From Candidatus Rhodoferax mariagerensis (lineage in GTDB: Bacteria; Pseudomonadota; Gammaproteobacteria; Burkholderiales; Burkholderiaceae_C), in NCBI GenBank assembly GCA_016719055.1, contig JADKAW010000016.1:1-64000 (forward strand): 64,000 bases of DNA, in the 5' to 3' direction. The stretch's first letter is position 1; every line of letters starts with the position of its first letter. Made by a program: the position numbers and the translations under genes. This document shows, one piece after another, positions 55,646-63,401 of the stretch. The notes below the pieces were generated by a model. The model did not search any database and was not told the origin of the DNA. It saw only the letters and a list, made by a program, of their open reading frames with translations.

Positions 55646-55822
55646 ACTTTTTCGGTGCCATCAATTGACGGCATCGCGTGCAAAGTCGCTGTGATACGAA
55701 CTGCTGATCAACTGCACAAAACTTCCCTAATGAAAATCCCCGTAGCAAGCAGCGGGGTATCGGGTACCAAAATACAAATACAGGGGAAACGCCCCAAGGC
55801 GCGGGGAATTTACCCTCAGTGA

Positions 55823-56911
55823 TTAAACCACCACCGGCTGCGCCACCGCTTTCTCCGACACGCCGGCAGACGCAAAACTGGCCATCTCGCGCAACATGGC
55901 ACACGCAGCAGTCAGCAGCGGCCAGGCCAGCGCCGCCCCTGAGCCCTCGCCCAGGCGCAAGCCCAGGTCCAGCAAGGCCTGCACACCCAGGTGTTGCAGC
56001 ATGAATTCATGCCCGCGCTCGCCCGAGCGGTGCGCAAACACACAGCGTTGCAACACCAGTGGCTGCAGGGCGTGCGCCACCAGCACGGCCGAAGTGGCAA
56101 TAAAACCATCCACCAGCACCACGCGGCGCTCATCGGCCGCTTGCAGCACGGCACCGACCATGGTGGCAATCTCAAAGCCGCCCATTGCCGCCAGCGCATC
56201 CAGCGGCGCGCTGGCCTGTGGGTGGCGCGCCAGCACCTCGCGCAGCACAGCCGTCTTGCGCTGCACGGCGGGCGCATCCAGCCCGGTGCCGGCTCCGGTG
56301 CAGACTTCAATGTCGAGCCCGGCCAGCCGCGCCAGCAGCAGCGATGCCGCCGAGGTGTTGCCAATGCCCATTTCGCCCAGCAGCAGCGCGTTGCCGGGCA
56401 GTTCTTTCACCAGCGCCATGCCGTGCTGGATGGCCTGCTGGCATTGCTCAGCGGTCATGGCAGCTTGCACGCTTGAGTCGGCCGTGCCCAGTTCTGCCCC
56501 CACCGCCTTGCGCACCAACAAACCCGGGCGCTGGCTACCGGCAGGTTGACCGGCCAGAAAGTCGTGTTTGACACCACAGTCCACCACCGTCAGCGCAATG
56601 CCGTTGAGGCGCGAAAACACGCTGACCGCGGCACCTCCAGCCAAAAAGTTTTCCACCATCTGCCAGCTCACATCACTCGGAAAAGCCGACACACCGCGCC
56701 GGGTGATGCCGTGGTCGCCGGCAAACACCACCATTTGCGGGTCTTGCAGCGTCGGGCTGTCGCTGCCCAATATTTCGCCAATCTGCAAGGCCAGCGACTC
56801 CAGCCGACCCAGCGAGCCCAGCGGCTTGGTCTTGTTGTCCAGTTTGTGCTGCAGTGCCTGGGTCAAAGCGGTCGAGCGGATATCGCAGAGTTGTGGAAGG
56901 TTCAGGTTCAT
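55823..56911 (-). CDS. cobT: Nicotinate-nucleotide-dimethylbenzimidazole phosphoribosyltransferase CobT
   Basis: The 362-residue enzyme transfers phosphoribose to dimethylbenzimidazole, yielding alpha-ribazole phosphate for CobS. Family motifs are KPLGSLGRLESLALQIGEI, VFAGDHGITRRGVSAFP, GEMGIGNTSAASLL, GAGTGLDAPAVQRK, GGFEIATMVG and the C-terminal HRSGERGHEFML with the catalytic Glu region GLRLGEGSGAALAW. The ATG 56911 is chosen over 56932. It follows cobQ by 48 bp on the same strand. Confidence 0.95.
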   Translation of the reverse strand: MNLNLPQLCDIRSTALTQALQHKLDNKTKPLGSLGRLESLALQIGEILGSDSPTLQDPQMVVFAGDHGITRRGVSAFPSDVSWQMVENFLAGGAAVSVFSRLNGIALTVVDCGVKHDFLAGQPAGSQRPGLLVRKAVGAELGTADSSVQAAMTAEQCQQAIQHGMALVKELPGNALLLGEMGIGNTSAASLLLARLAGLDIEVCTGAGTGLDAPAVQRKTAVLREVLARHPQASAPLDALAAMGGFEIATMVGAVLQAADERRVVLVDGFIATSAVLVAHALQPLVLQRCVFAHRSGERGHEFMLQHLGVQALLDLGLRLGEGSGAALAWPLLTAACAMLREMASFASAGVSEKAVAQPVVV

Positions 56912-56959
56912 AAGGTTTCTCGGGTTGGTCAATTCAAGGAAAATTAAAAATAAAACGGC

Positions 56960-58507
56960 TCAACAGGTCAGGGAATGCAGCACACCGGCGTCAAAGTGCG
57001 CCTCAATAAAGTCAGCCAGACGATCAAACACCACGTCCAGTGTCGGCACCGGGTGATTCAGATCGGTGCCAAACAGCGCTTGCAAGGCAGCGCGATCTTC
57101 AAACAGGCCGTGCAGGTACAGCCCCATCACGTTGCCCGCAGCGTTTTGCCAGCCCAGACCGTCGGGCAACACGACACCGGCCACATCACCGGCAGCGGCC
57201 ATGGCGGGGTGCTGTGCGGTCTGACCCTGATGAATCTCATAACCGCTCACCGCCACCCCGGCCAGCGCAGCCCAGGGCCTGGCCGGCGATGCAGCGGCAC
57301 CAGCCGGGTGCAGGCTGTTGCCAGGCGCCATGTCGGCGACAAAACAGGTTTGGGTTCGGCACACCCGTTTGTCAGCGGCAAACACCGTCACCAGTGGCAG
57401 CAGCCCCAGCCCTGGCGCGTTGCCGTCAATGCCGTGCGGGTCAATCAGCGCCTCGCCCAGCATTTGCAGGCCACCACACACCCCCAGCACGGCACCGCCT
57501 TGCCCGGCGTGCCGGGCCACTGCGGCGTCCAGCCCTTGCCCGCGCAACCAGGCCAGGTCAGCGCTGGTGGCCTTGGAGCCGGGCAGGATGATCCAGTCCG
57601 AAGGCTTCAAACTGTCCAGTTCAGCCGGCGAGCGCACCCACATCAGGCGCAAGCCCGAGATGTTTTTCAGCGGCTGGAATTCATCCAGATTGCTGATGCG
57701 CGGGTAGGCGATGACGGCCACGGTCAGATTGACCACCCCTTTGGAAGTGCTGCGGTCATCAAACACGCCGTCTTCTTCGGGCAGGCCGTGCTGCCACCAC
57801 ATCGGCAGCGTGGCCACGGTGGGCACGCCCGTCAGGTCTTGCAGCATCTGCGGTGCCGGGGCCAGCAGGCTGGCGTCGCCACGGAACTTGTTGAGCACAA
57901 AGCCTTTGATCAGCGCGCGCTCGGTGGCCGGCAGCAGCGCCCATGTGCCATACAAATGCGCAAAGGCACCCCCGCTGTCGATGTCGGTCACCAGCAGGCA
58001 GGCAGCATTGCAGTACAAGGCCACGCGCATGTTGACGATGTCGCTGTCAGACAGGTTGATCTCGGCGGGTGAGCCGGCGCCCTCGATCACCACCAAGTCG
58101 TTCTCGGCACGCAGTGCGTCCAACGCGGCGGCAATCGGCGGCCACACCTTCAGGCTGCGCCCGCGCCACGGCATGGCGGTGAGTTCGGCGTTCACCTGGC
58201 CCAGCAGCACCACCTGGCTGTGCGTGTCGGCCTCTGGTTTCAGCAGCAGCGGGTTCATCCGGACATCGGGCACGGCGCGCGCGGCCAGCGCCTGGAAATA
58301 CTGGGCGCTGCCGATTTCACCCTGGCCGTTGTCAGAGGCAACCACGCGTGCGTTGTTGCTCATGTTCTGTGCCTTGAAGGGTGCAACCCGCAAGCCCTGG
58401 CGGGCATAGTGGCGGCACAAGGCGGTGGCCAGCCAGCTTTTGCCGGCACCGCTGGTGGTGCCCAGCACCATGATGCAGCGGGCTTGGGACAGCTTGTTTT
58501 CAGACAT
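56960..58507 (-). CDS. cobQ: Cobyric acid synthase CobQ
   Basis: This ATP- and glutamine-dependent enzyme amidates four carboxylates of adenosylcobyrinic acid diamide. The 515 residues comprise a dethiobiotin-synthetase-like ATPase domain with P-loop GTTSGAGKSWLATAL and FKAQNMSNNARVV, and a C-terminal class I amidotransferase domain with the nucleophile in LGVCGGLQMLG and the catalytic His in SGYEIHQGQT. The start overlaps the upstream aminotransferase stop by 8 bp, which suggests coupling. Confidence 0.95.
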   Translation of the reverse strand: MSENKLSQARCIMVLGTTSGAGKSWLATALCRHYARQGLRVAPFKAQNMSNNARVVASDNGQGEIGSAQYFQALAARAVPDVRMNPLLLKPEADTHSQVVLLGQVNAELTAMPWRGRSLKVWPPIAAALDALRAENDLVVIEGAGSPAEINLSDSDIVNMRVALYCNAACLLVTDIDSGGAFAHLYGTWALLPATERALIKGFVLNKFRGDASLLAPAPQMLQDLTGVPTVATLPMWWQHGLPEEDGVFDDRSTSKGVVNLTVAVIAYPRISNLDEFQPLKNISGLRLMWVRSPAELDSLKPSDWIILPGSKATSADLAWLRGQGLDAAVARHAGQGGAVLGVCGGLQMLGEALIDPHGIDGNAPGLGLLPLVTVFAADKRVCRTQTCFVADMAPGNSLHPAGAAASPARPWAALAGVAVSGYEIHQGQTAQHPAMAAAGDVAGVVLPDGLGWQNAAGNVMGLYLHGLFEDRAALQALFGTDLNHPVPTLDVVFDRLADFIEAHFDAGVLHSLTC

Positions 58508-59591
58508 TTGTTTTTCCAGGGCAGGTTGACTTCAAAAGACTGGCACCGAGCGCATGGTTTGCTGGCGGCCCCAACACCCCCAGGCGATACCAGCCGGGCA
58601 AGCCGCATGAGCTGGCATCACGCAGCTTGATGCCGTGCGCCTGGCGCAGGCTGACGCAATCCAGCGCAACGGGCGGCCGGGCACAGACAAAATTCGCCTC
58701 GCTGGGCAACACGCACCAGCCAAGGTTTGACAGCAGTTCGATCTGACGCAACTTCCAGTCACTCAAAATTTGCAAGCTGTTGGCCAGCCAGGACTGAACA
58801 TCCGGGCTGATCCAGGCTTGCAACATGGCCACGCCGTGCACGCCAACGGGCCACGAAGCTGCCAGGCCCTCCAGTGCGGATGCCACCTCCCGCGAATGTT
58901 CTGGTGCGATAGCGTATGCCGCTCGCACCCCGGCAAGACCCAGCGCCTTATTGGGCGTGAAAAGTTGCCAGACACGGTCCAACTGCGCCGGACTGAGTGA
59001 GGCCTGACCAGCCAGACGCAGCGGCGCATAAGCCAGATCCAGCACCACCGTCTGAGGTGCCTCGCCGCCCCTTGATGTCAGCTCCAGGGCGGCCTCCGAT
59101 TGGCCTGCCAGCAAACCCGAATGGCAGCTTGAAGAGTTGCCGGTCAGCAACCATGGCGGCCAGTGGGTGTGCGCCTGCCCCAGCGGGCTGGAGGGCTCAC
59201 AGGCCCAGACCAGCGCCGCATCTGCCACCTGGGCTGTGGCCAACAAGCCCCAGGCGCGCGCCGCTTGTTGATAGTCGCCATAGGCATGGGGTGGCAAGTG
59301 CACGCGCGCCGCACTGGCAGCACCCGCCTGGCGCGCCACCCAGGCAGTGATGCGAAAGATGAACTCGCTGGCACTGCCCGCCAGCACCACACGCCAGGCC
59401 GGCACCGCATGAAACGCCGCCAATTGCGCCCGCAAATCGGTGTAAGCCGCATCCGGGTAAAACCGGGCATCAGCGCGCTGCACTGCCAACAACGCCGCCG
59501 GACACGGGCCACAGGCGTTGCTATTGGTGGAAAAGTCATGGCGCGGCACGCCCAAGGCGTCGGTACCACCGTGAATGCGTGGCATGGTCAT
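58500..59591 (-). CDS. Threonine-phosphate decarboxylase-like PLP enzyme (CobD/CobC type)
   Basis: The 363-residue fold-type I aminotransferase-like protein should make (R)-1-aminopropan-2-ol phosphate from threonine phosphate, the linker of B12. It starts with the typical HGGTDALGVPRHDFSTNSNACGPCP, has VVLDLAYAPL (Asp that binds PLP) and the PLP lysine in FTPNKALGLAGVRAAYA. The C-terminal GCWVLPSEANFV-like stretch reads GWCVLPSEANFVCA. It lies between cbiB and cobQ; the name differs between nomenclatures (cobC in Pseudomonas, cobD in Salmonella). Confidence 0.88.
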   Translation of the reverse strand: MTMPRIHGGTDALGVPRHDFSTNSNACGPCPAALLAVQRADARFYPDAAYTDLRAQLAAFHAVPAWRVVLAGSASEFIFRITAWVARQAGAASAARVHLPPHAYGDYQQAARAWGLLATAQVADAALVWACEPSSPLGQAHTHWPPWLLTGNSSSCHSGLLAGQSEAALELTSRGGEAPQTVVLDLAYAPLRLAGQASLSPAQLDRVWQLFTPNKALGLAGVRAAYAIAPEHSREVASALEGLAASWPVGVHGVAMLQAWISPDVQSWLANSLQILSDWKLRQIELLSNLGWCVLPSEANFVCARPPVALDCVSLRQAHGIKLRDASSCGLPGWYRLGVLGPPANHALGASLLKSTCPGKTNV

Positions 59592-59623
59592 GCTGCGACC
59601 GGCTCCGTGAATGCTGCCTTATC

Positions 59624-59661
59624 CATAGCTGCCAGCGCTTGCTGGATATGGGCTAGATGGC
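59624..59661 (+). repeat. Mini-repeat, copy 8
   Basis: The copy reads CATAGCTGCCAGCGC, then TTGCTGGAT, then ATGGGCTAGATGGC, in the gap before cbiB's stop. Confidence 0.6.
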
Positions 59662-59671
59662 CTTTTTGGCT

Positions 59672-60694
59672 TCATGTCAGTGCCTCATCCACAAATGCTA
59701 CAAAATACAGAGCTACCAGCGCAATTGACATCAGGGCTAGAAGTGCTTTTGATGCATTTTTGATGGCACGCTGCGTGTCGGCTGCTGTGGCGGCTAGCCC
59801 GGCTGGGTTGAGGGTGTAAACCCCTGGTTTGCCAAGCCGGATGTTTAATGCCAGCGCCATCGCCGCCATCGGCCAGCCGCTGTTGGGGGACGGGGTTTGA
59901 CCGGCTTGGTGGCGCAAGCTGCGCAGCGTCAGGCGGTGGCCAGCCGGTTCCAACCCGCTTGTCAGCAGCAGCAAGCCGGCCGTCAGCCGTGCCGGCAGCC
60001 AGCTCAGCACATCATCAGCCCGCGCTGCCCACTTGCCGGCCCAGGCCCAGTTCTGCCCTTTGTAAAGGCCGGGATAGCCCCACATGGCATCAGCCGTGTT
60101 GGCAAAGCGGTACAGCGCGGCCCCGGGCAAGCCCAGCAGCACAAACCAGAAAATGGGTGCCACCACCGAGTCGTTGAGGTTTTCGGCCAGCGACTCGATG
60201 GCGCTTTCACGCACCCCGGTGGCGCTGAGTTGGGTCACATCACGGCTGACCAGCCAGCTCAGGCGCTCGCGCCCGGCGGGCAAGGATTGCCCCAGCGCAA
60301 CTTCGACCGCCTGCACCTCGCTTTGCAGCATGGCCCAGGCCAGCAGGGGTTTAAGCAACAGTCCCAGCAAACCACCCGCAGCCCACCAGGGCAAGTCAAG
60401 CAGCAGCGACTGCAGCGCCCAAGCTGCTGCAGAAAAAATAGCTGCTCCCGCAGTCCAAACAAGGGCTGCAAGCCAGAATGCCTTGTAATCTGGCAGCGCC
60501 GGCTGCTGCACCGCGCGGCGCTGTACCCAAGCCCCGGCCCATGCCAGGTAGTGGCCCAGCCACACGACCGGGTGCAGGCGCACGGGTGGCTCGCCCAGCC
60601 AACGGTCCAGCGCCAGCGCGACCAGCAGCGCGCATGCCAGCGTCAGCGCCGTGGCGAATGGCGCGATCATGGGTTGCAACAAAAGGGACAACAT
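59672..60694 (-). CDS. cbiB: Adenosylcobinamide-phosphate synthase CbiB/CobD (membrane)
   Basis: The membrane enzyme links the aminopropanol (phosphate) to adenosylcobyric acid. The 340 residues include the family start LDRWLGEPPVRLHPVVWLGHYL, the conserved LVSRDVTQLSATGVRESAIESLAENLNDSVVAPIFWF and the C-terminal SPNSGWPMAAMALAL. I use ATG 60694, just before the first helix; 60670 is also possible. Mini-repeat copies 9 and 10 (59709-59742 and 60437-60472) are translated inside it. Confidence 0.93.
   Translation of the reverse strand: MLSLLLQPMIAPFATALTLACALLVALALDRWLGEPPVRLHPVVWLGHYLAWAGAWVQRRAVQQPALPDYKAFWLAALVWTAGAAIFSAAAWALQSLLLDLPWWAAGGLLGLLLKPLLAWAMLQSEVQAVEVALGQSLPAGRERLSWLVSRDVTQLSATGVRESAIESLAENLNDSVVAPIFWFVLLGLPGAALYRFANTADAMWGYPGLYKGQNWAWAGKWAARADDVLSWLPARLTAGLLLLTSGLEPAGHRLTLRSLRHQAGQTPSPNSGWPMAAMALALNIRLGKPGVYTLNPAGLAATAADTQRAIKNASKALLALMSIALVALYFVAFVDEALT
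59709..59742 (+). repeat. Mini-repeat, copy 9 (inside cbiB)
   Basis: The copy reads AGAGCTACCAGCGC, then AATTGACAT, then CAGGGCTAGAAG. Confidence 0.55.
60437..60472 (+). repeat. Mini-repeat, copy 10 (inside cbiB)
   Basis: The copy reads AATAGCTGCTCCCGC, then AGTCCAAA, then CAAGGGCTGCAAG. Confidence 0.6.
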
Positions 60695-60827
60695 GTGTAA
60701 GTGGTCAGGTTTTTTTGACACGGCGCAAAATGACCACATCCGCGCTGGCGTTTGGCAGCAACACTATCCACCTGGCTTTTTTGGCTGCCCAGCCAGACCA
60801 AATCATGCAATGCTGCAAGGTACAAGC

Positions 60828-60945
60828 CCCCATCCCAACCTTCCCCCAAAGGGGGAAGGGGTAACAACCGGATACCGCACCCCGGCAGCCTGATGTCGGC
60901 ATTTCTCCTTCCCCCGCTGGGGGAAGGCAGGGATGGGGGCTGGAT
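60828..60945. repeat. CCTTCCCCC-type inverted repeats between cobO and cbiB
   Basis: Two copies of a hairpin, CCTTCCCCCAAAGGGGGAAG (around 60840) and CCTTCCCCCGCTGGGGGAAG (around 60910), lie 55 bp apart with shared flanks (CATCCC and GGGATGGGGG). They belong to the same loose family as the repeats in valS and jetC. The whole 60695-60978 gap contains no gene. Confidence 0.75.
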
Positions 60946-60978
60946 GAACGCGCCTGATGCGCATGCTTTGCACACCCT

Positions 60979-61548
60979 TCAGTCCTCAATGCCACGCTGC
61001 GCCGGAATGCCAGCCTGAAACGCGTGTTTCACCAATTGCATCTCGGTCACGGTATCGGCCAGCGCGATGATCTCGGGCGGACAGCGCCGGCCGGTCAGCA
61101 GCACATGCACCTGGCTGGGGCGATTGTTGAGCGTTTCCAGCACCTCGGCCAAAGGCAGCCAGCCATAGATCAGCGGGTAGGTGATTTCGTCGAGGATGAC
61201 CAGAAAAAAGTCGCCGCTCAGAATGGCCGCCTTGGCCTTTTGCCAGCCGTCGCGCGCCAACTGGGCTGAATGCGCCAAATCCTGGCTTTTCCAGCTAAAG
61301 CCGTCACCCAGCCCCACGATGGGGGTGCCCAGTTGTTCAAACATGCGGTGTTCGCCAAAGCGCGCCGACGGCACTTTCATGAACTGGAAAATCTTCACTG
61401 CCTTGCCACGGCCATGGGCACGCAGCGCCAGGCCAAAGGCGGCCGTGCTTTTGCCCTTGCCGTCGCCGGTGTTGACGATGATCAGGCCGCGGCGCTCGCC
61501 TTCGGGTTTGTCATAGGGTTTGTCGGTGGGTGGGGTTTCGGTCTGCAT
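60979..61548 (-). CDS. cobO: Cob(I)yrinic acid a,c-diamide adenosyltransferase CobO
   Basis: CobO transfers the adenosyl group of ATP to reduced corrinoid. The 189-residue protein has the P-loop NTGDGKGKSTAAFGLALRA, IFQFMKVPSARFGE, LVILDEITYPLIYGWLPL and VLLTGRRCPPEIIALAD, all standard for the CobA/CobO/BtuR family. The start is ATG 61548, 4 bp after the btuD stop. It joins the transporter genes and the synthesis genes in one run. Confidence 0.95.
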   Translation of the reverse strand: MQTETPPTDKPYDKPEGERRGLIIVNTGDGKGKSTAAFGLALRAHGRGKAVKIFQFMKVPSARFGEHRMFEQLGTPIVGLGDGFSWKSQDLAHSAQLARDGWQKAKAAILSGDFFLVILDEITYPLIYGWLPLAEVLETLNNRPSQVHVLLTGRRCPPEIIALADTVTEMQLVKHAFQAGIPAQRGIED

Positions 61549-61552
61549 GGGG

Positions 61553-62329
61553 TTAATTGGGCAAAGCCACCCACTGACCAGCCAGCGGGTGAATGCTGAT
61601 GCGGTGGTCAAACACCGCTTCCAGCGCGCGGTGCGTGGCTGCGTCGGCACAGGCACCCTGGTGGGTGACACGCCCGCTGGCCATGATGACCATCTCGTCG
61701 GCGTGCAGTGCCATCGAAATCTCATGCAACACGCTGACCACGGTGACACCGGTTTCGAGCAGGCAGCGCACCACGCCCAGCCAGTCGGCCTGGTGCGGCG
61801 GGTCCAGGTTGGCCAGCGGCTCGTCCATCAGCAGCACCTGCGCCTGCACCGCCAGCGCGCGCGCCAGCAACACCCGCTGGCGCTCGCCGCCGCTGAGCTG
61901 CCCCAGGCTGCGCTGGCGCCAGTCCCAGGCCTGGGTCGATCTGAGGGCCATTTCTGCCGCTGCCAGATCTTTGGCGCTGGGCCCGGCCAGCCAGGCCTGG
62001 TGCGGCAGGCGTCCCAGCAAGGCCACGTCCCACACCGTCAGGTCGTCCCCCGACGACTCGTTTTGCCCCAGCCAGGCCAGTTGCCGGGCGCGCTCGCGTT
62101 GCGCCAGGCGGTGCAAGTCGTGGCCCAGCAGCTGCACCGTGCCGGTGTGCGGCATCAGACCCGCCAGCACCTTGAGCAGGGTCGATTTGCCGGCACCGTT
62201 GGGGCCGACAATGCTGGTCCAGCGGCCGGTGGGCAGGTGCAGGTCAAGCCCGTGCAATATCTCAACATTTCCGACGCCAGCCCTTATGCTGCTTGCGCTG
62301 ATAGCTATGGAAGGTGCAGCATTTGTCAT
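61553..62329 (-). CDS. btuD: Cobalamin/iron-siderophore ABC transporter ATPase (BtuD-like)
   Basis: The 258-residue ATPase has Walker A GPNGAGKSTLLKVLAG, signature LSGGERQRVLLARALA, Walker B VLLMDEPLANLDP and the H-loop VLHEISMALHADE. The FecE/BtuD family energises corrinoid or siderophore import; its place among cob genes favours B12. The start overlaps the permease stop by 4 bp (ATGA). Confidence 0.9.
   Translation of the reverse strand: MTNAAPSIAISASSIRAGVGNVEILHGLDLHLPTGRWTSIVGPNGAGKSTLLKVLAGLMPHTGTVQLLGHDLHRLAQRERARQLAWLGQNESSGDDLTVWDVALLGRLPHQAWLAGPSAKDLAAAEMALRSTQAWDWRQRSLGQLSGGERQRVLLARALAVQAQVLLMDEPLANLDPPHQADWLGVVRCLLETGVTVVSVLHEISMALHADEMVIMASGRVTHQGACADAATHRALEAVFDHRISIHPLAGQWVALPN
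62278..62309 (-). repeat. Mini-repeat, copy 11 (inside btuD)
   Basis: On the minus strand it reads CATAGCTATCAGCGC, then AAGCAGCAT, then AAGGGCTGGC. Confidence 0.6.
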
Positions 62330-63390
62330 TGGCTGCCTCCACCCAATCCACGGCTGTTGCGGCGCATCAGCCATAGCAGGTAACCGCCGCCCAGCACGGC
62401 GGTGAGCACACCCACCGGCAGCTCCTGCGGCGCAATCAGCCCCCTGGCCAGCGTGTCAGCCGCCATCAGCAGGGCACCGCCCATCAGGCTGGCCAGCAGC
62501 ATCAGGCGGCCGTGGGTGGTTTTGATGACCGAACGCACCAGATGCGGTGCAGCCAGGCCGACAAAGGCGATCAGCCCGGTTTGTGCCACCGCCGTGCCGG
62601 TGGCCAGCGCCAGCACCACCACCAGCGCAATGCGCAAGCCCCCCAGCGGCAGCCCCAGGCTGCGCGCGGTGGCTTCGCCCAAACTCAGGCCATCCAGCAC
62701 CCGGCCCAGCAAGCCACCCGCTGCCACACACAGCAGCCACACGCCAGCCATCAGGGCACAGGCGGTCCAGCCGACAAACACGGTCGAACCCAGCATGAAG
62801 GCCTGCATGGCCTGCAGCGAGTCCGGCGAAAACAGCAGCACCAGTTGGGTTGCCGCCCCCAGCACCACACCGACCACCACCCCGGCCAGCAGCAGCCGCA
62901 GCGTGTGTTGCACCCCGTTGGACAGCGCCAGCGTCAGCAGCACCGCCAGCACCGCACCGGCAAACGCCGCGCCGGTCAGCCCGAGGCGCACCAGCACACT
63001 GCCTGAGAACACACTCACCGCCACGCCGCCATTCATCATGCTGGGGCCCAACATGCCGCCAGCGCCGCCGAGTGCGGCCAGCGTCAGCGCCACGCCCAGC
63101 GAGGCCCCCGAGGCACTGCCCAGCAGGTACGGATCCGCCAGCGGGTTGCGAAACAGGCCCTGCGCCACGGCCCCTGCCAGCCCCAGCAAGGCCCCCGCCG
63201 TCCAGGCACCCAGGGTGCGCGGCAGGCGGATTTCAAACACGATTTGCTGCGCCATGGCGCTGGCGGCCGGGTCGGTGTCCGGGTGCAGCAGCGGGCCGAT
63301 CAGGTTCTCAAAACCCGCGCTGCCAACACACACACCCAACGCGCCAAGCACCAAGCTGAGCAGCAGCAGCCCACCCACCAACGGCGACAT
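62326..63390 (-). CDS. btuC: Cobalamin/iron-siderophore ABC transporter permease (BtuC-like)
   Basis: The 354-residue permease of the FecCD/BtuC family has about ten hydrophobic helices, the motif IRLPRTLGAWTAGALLGLAGAVAQGLFRNPLADPYLLGSASGAS and the ATPase-contact loop GLIAFVGLAAPHLVR. The start ATG 63390 lies 11 bp after the btuF stop; a longer open frame to 63450 overlaps btuF. Confidence 0.93.
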   Translation of the reverse strand: MSPLVGGLLLLSLVLGALGVCVGSAGFENLIGPLLHPDTDPAASAMAQQIVFEIRLPRTLGAWTAGALLGLAGAVAQGLFRNPLADPYLLGSASGASLGVALTLAALGGAGGMLGPSMMNGGVAVSVFSGSVLVRLGLTGAAFAGAVLAVLLTLALSNGVQHTLRLLLAGVVVGVVLGAATQLVLLFSPDSLQAMQAFMLGSTVFVGWTACALMAGVWLLCVAAGGLLGRVLDGLSLGEATARSLGLPLGGLRIALVVVLALATGTAVAQTGLIAFVGLAAPHLVRSVIKTTHGRLMLLASLMGGALLMAADTLARGLIAPQELPVGVLTAVLGGGYLLWLMRRNSRGLGGGSQ

Positions 63391-63401
63391 GTGGCGCAAT
63401 G

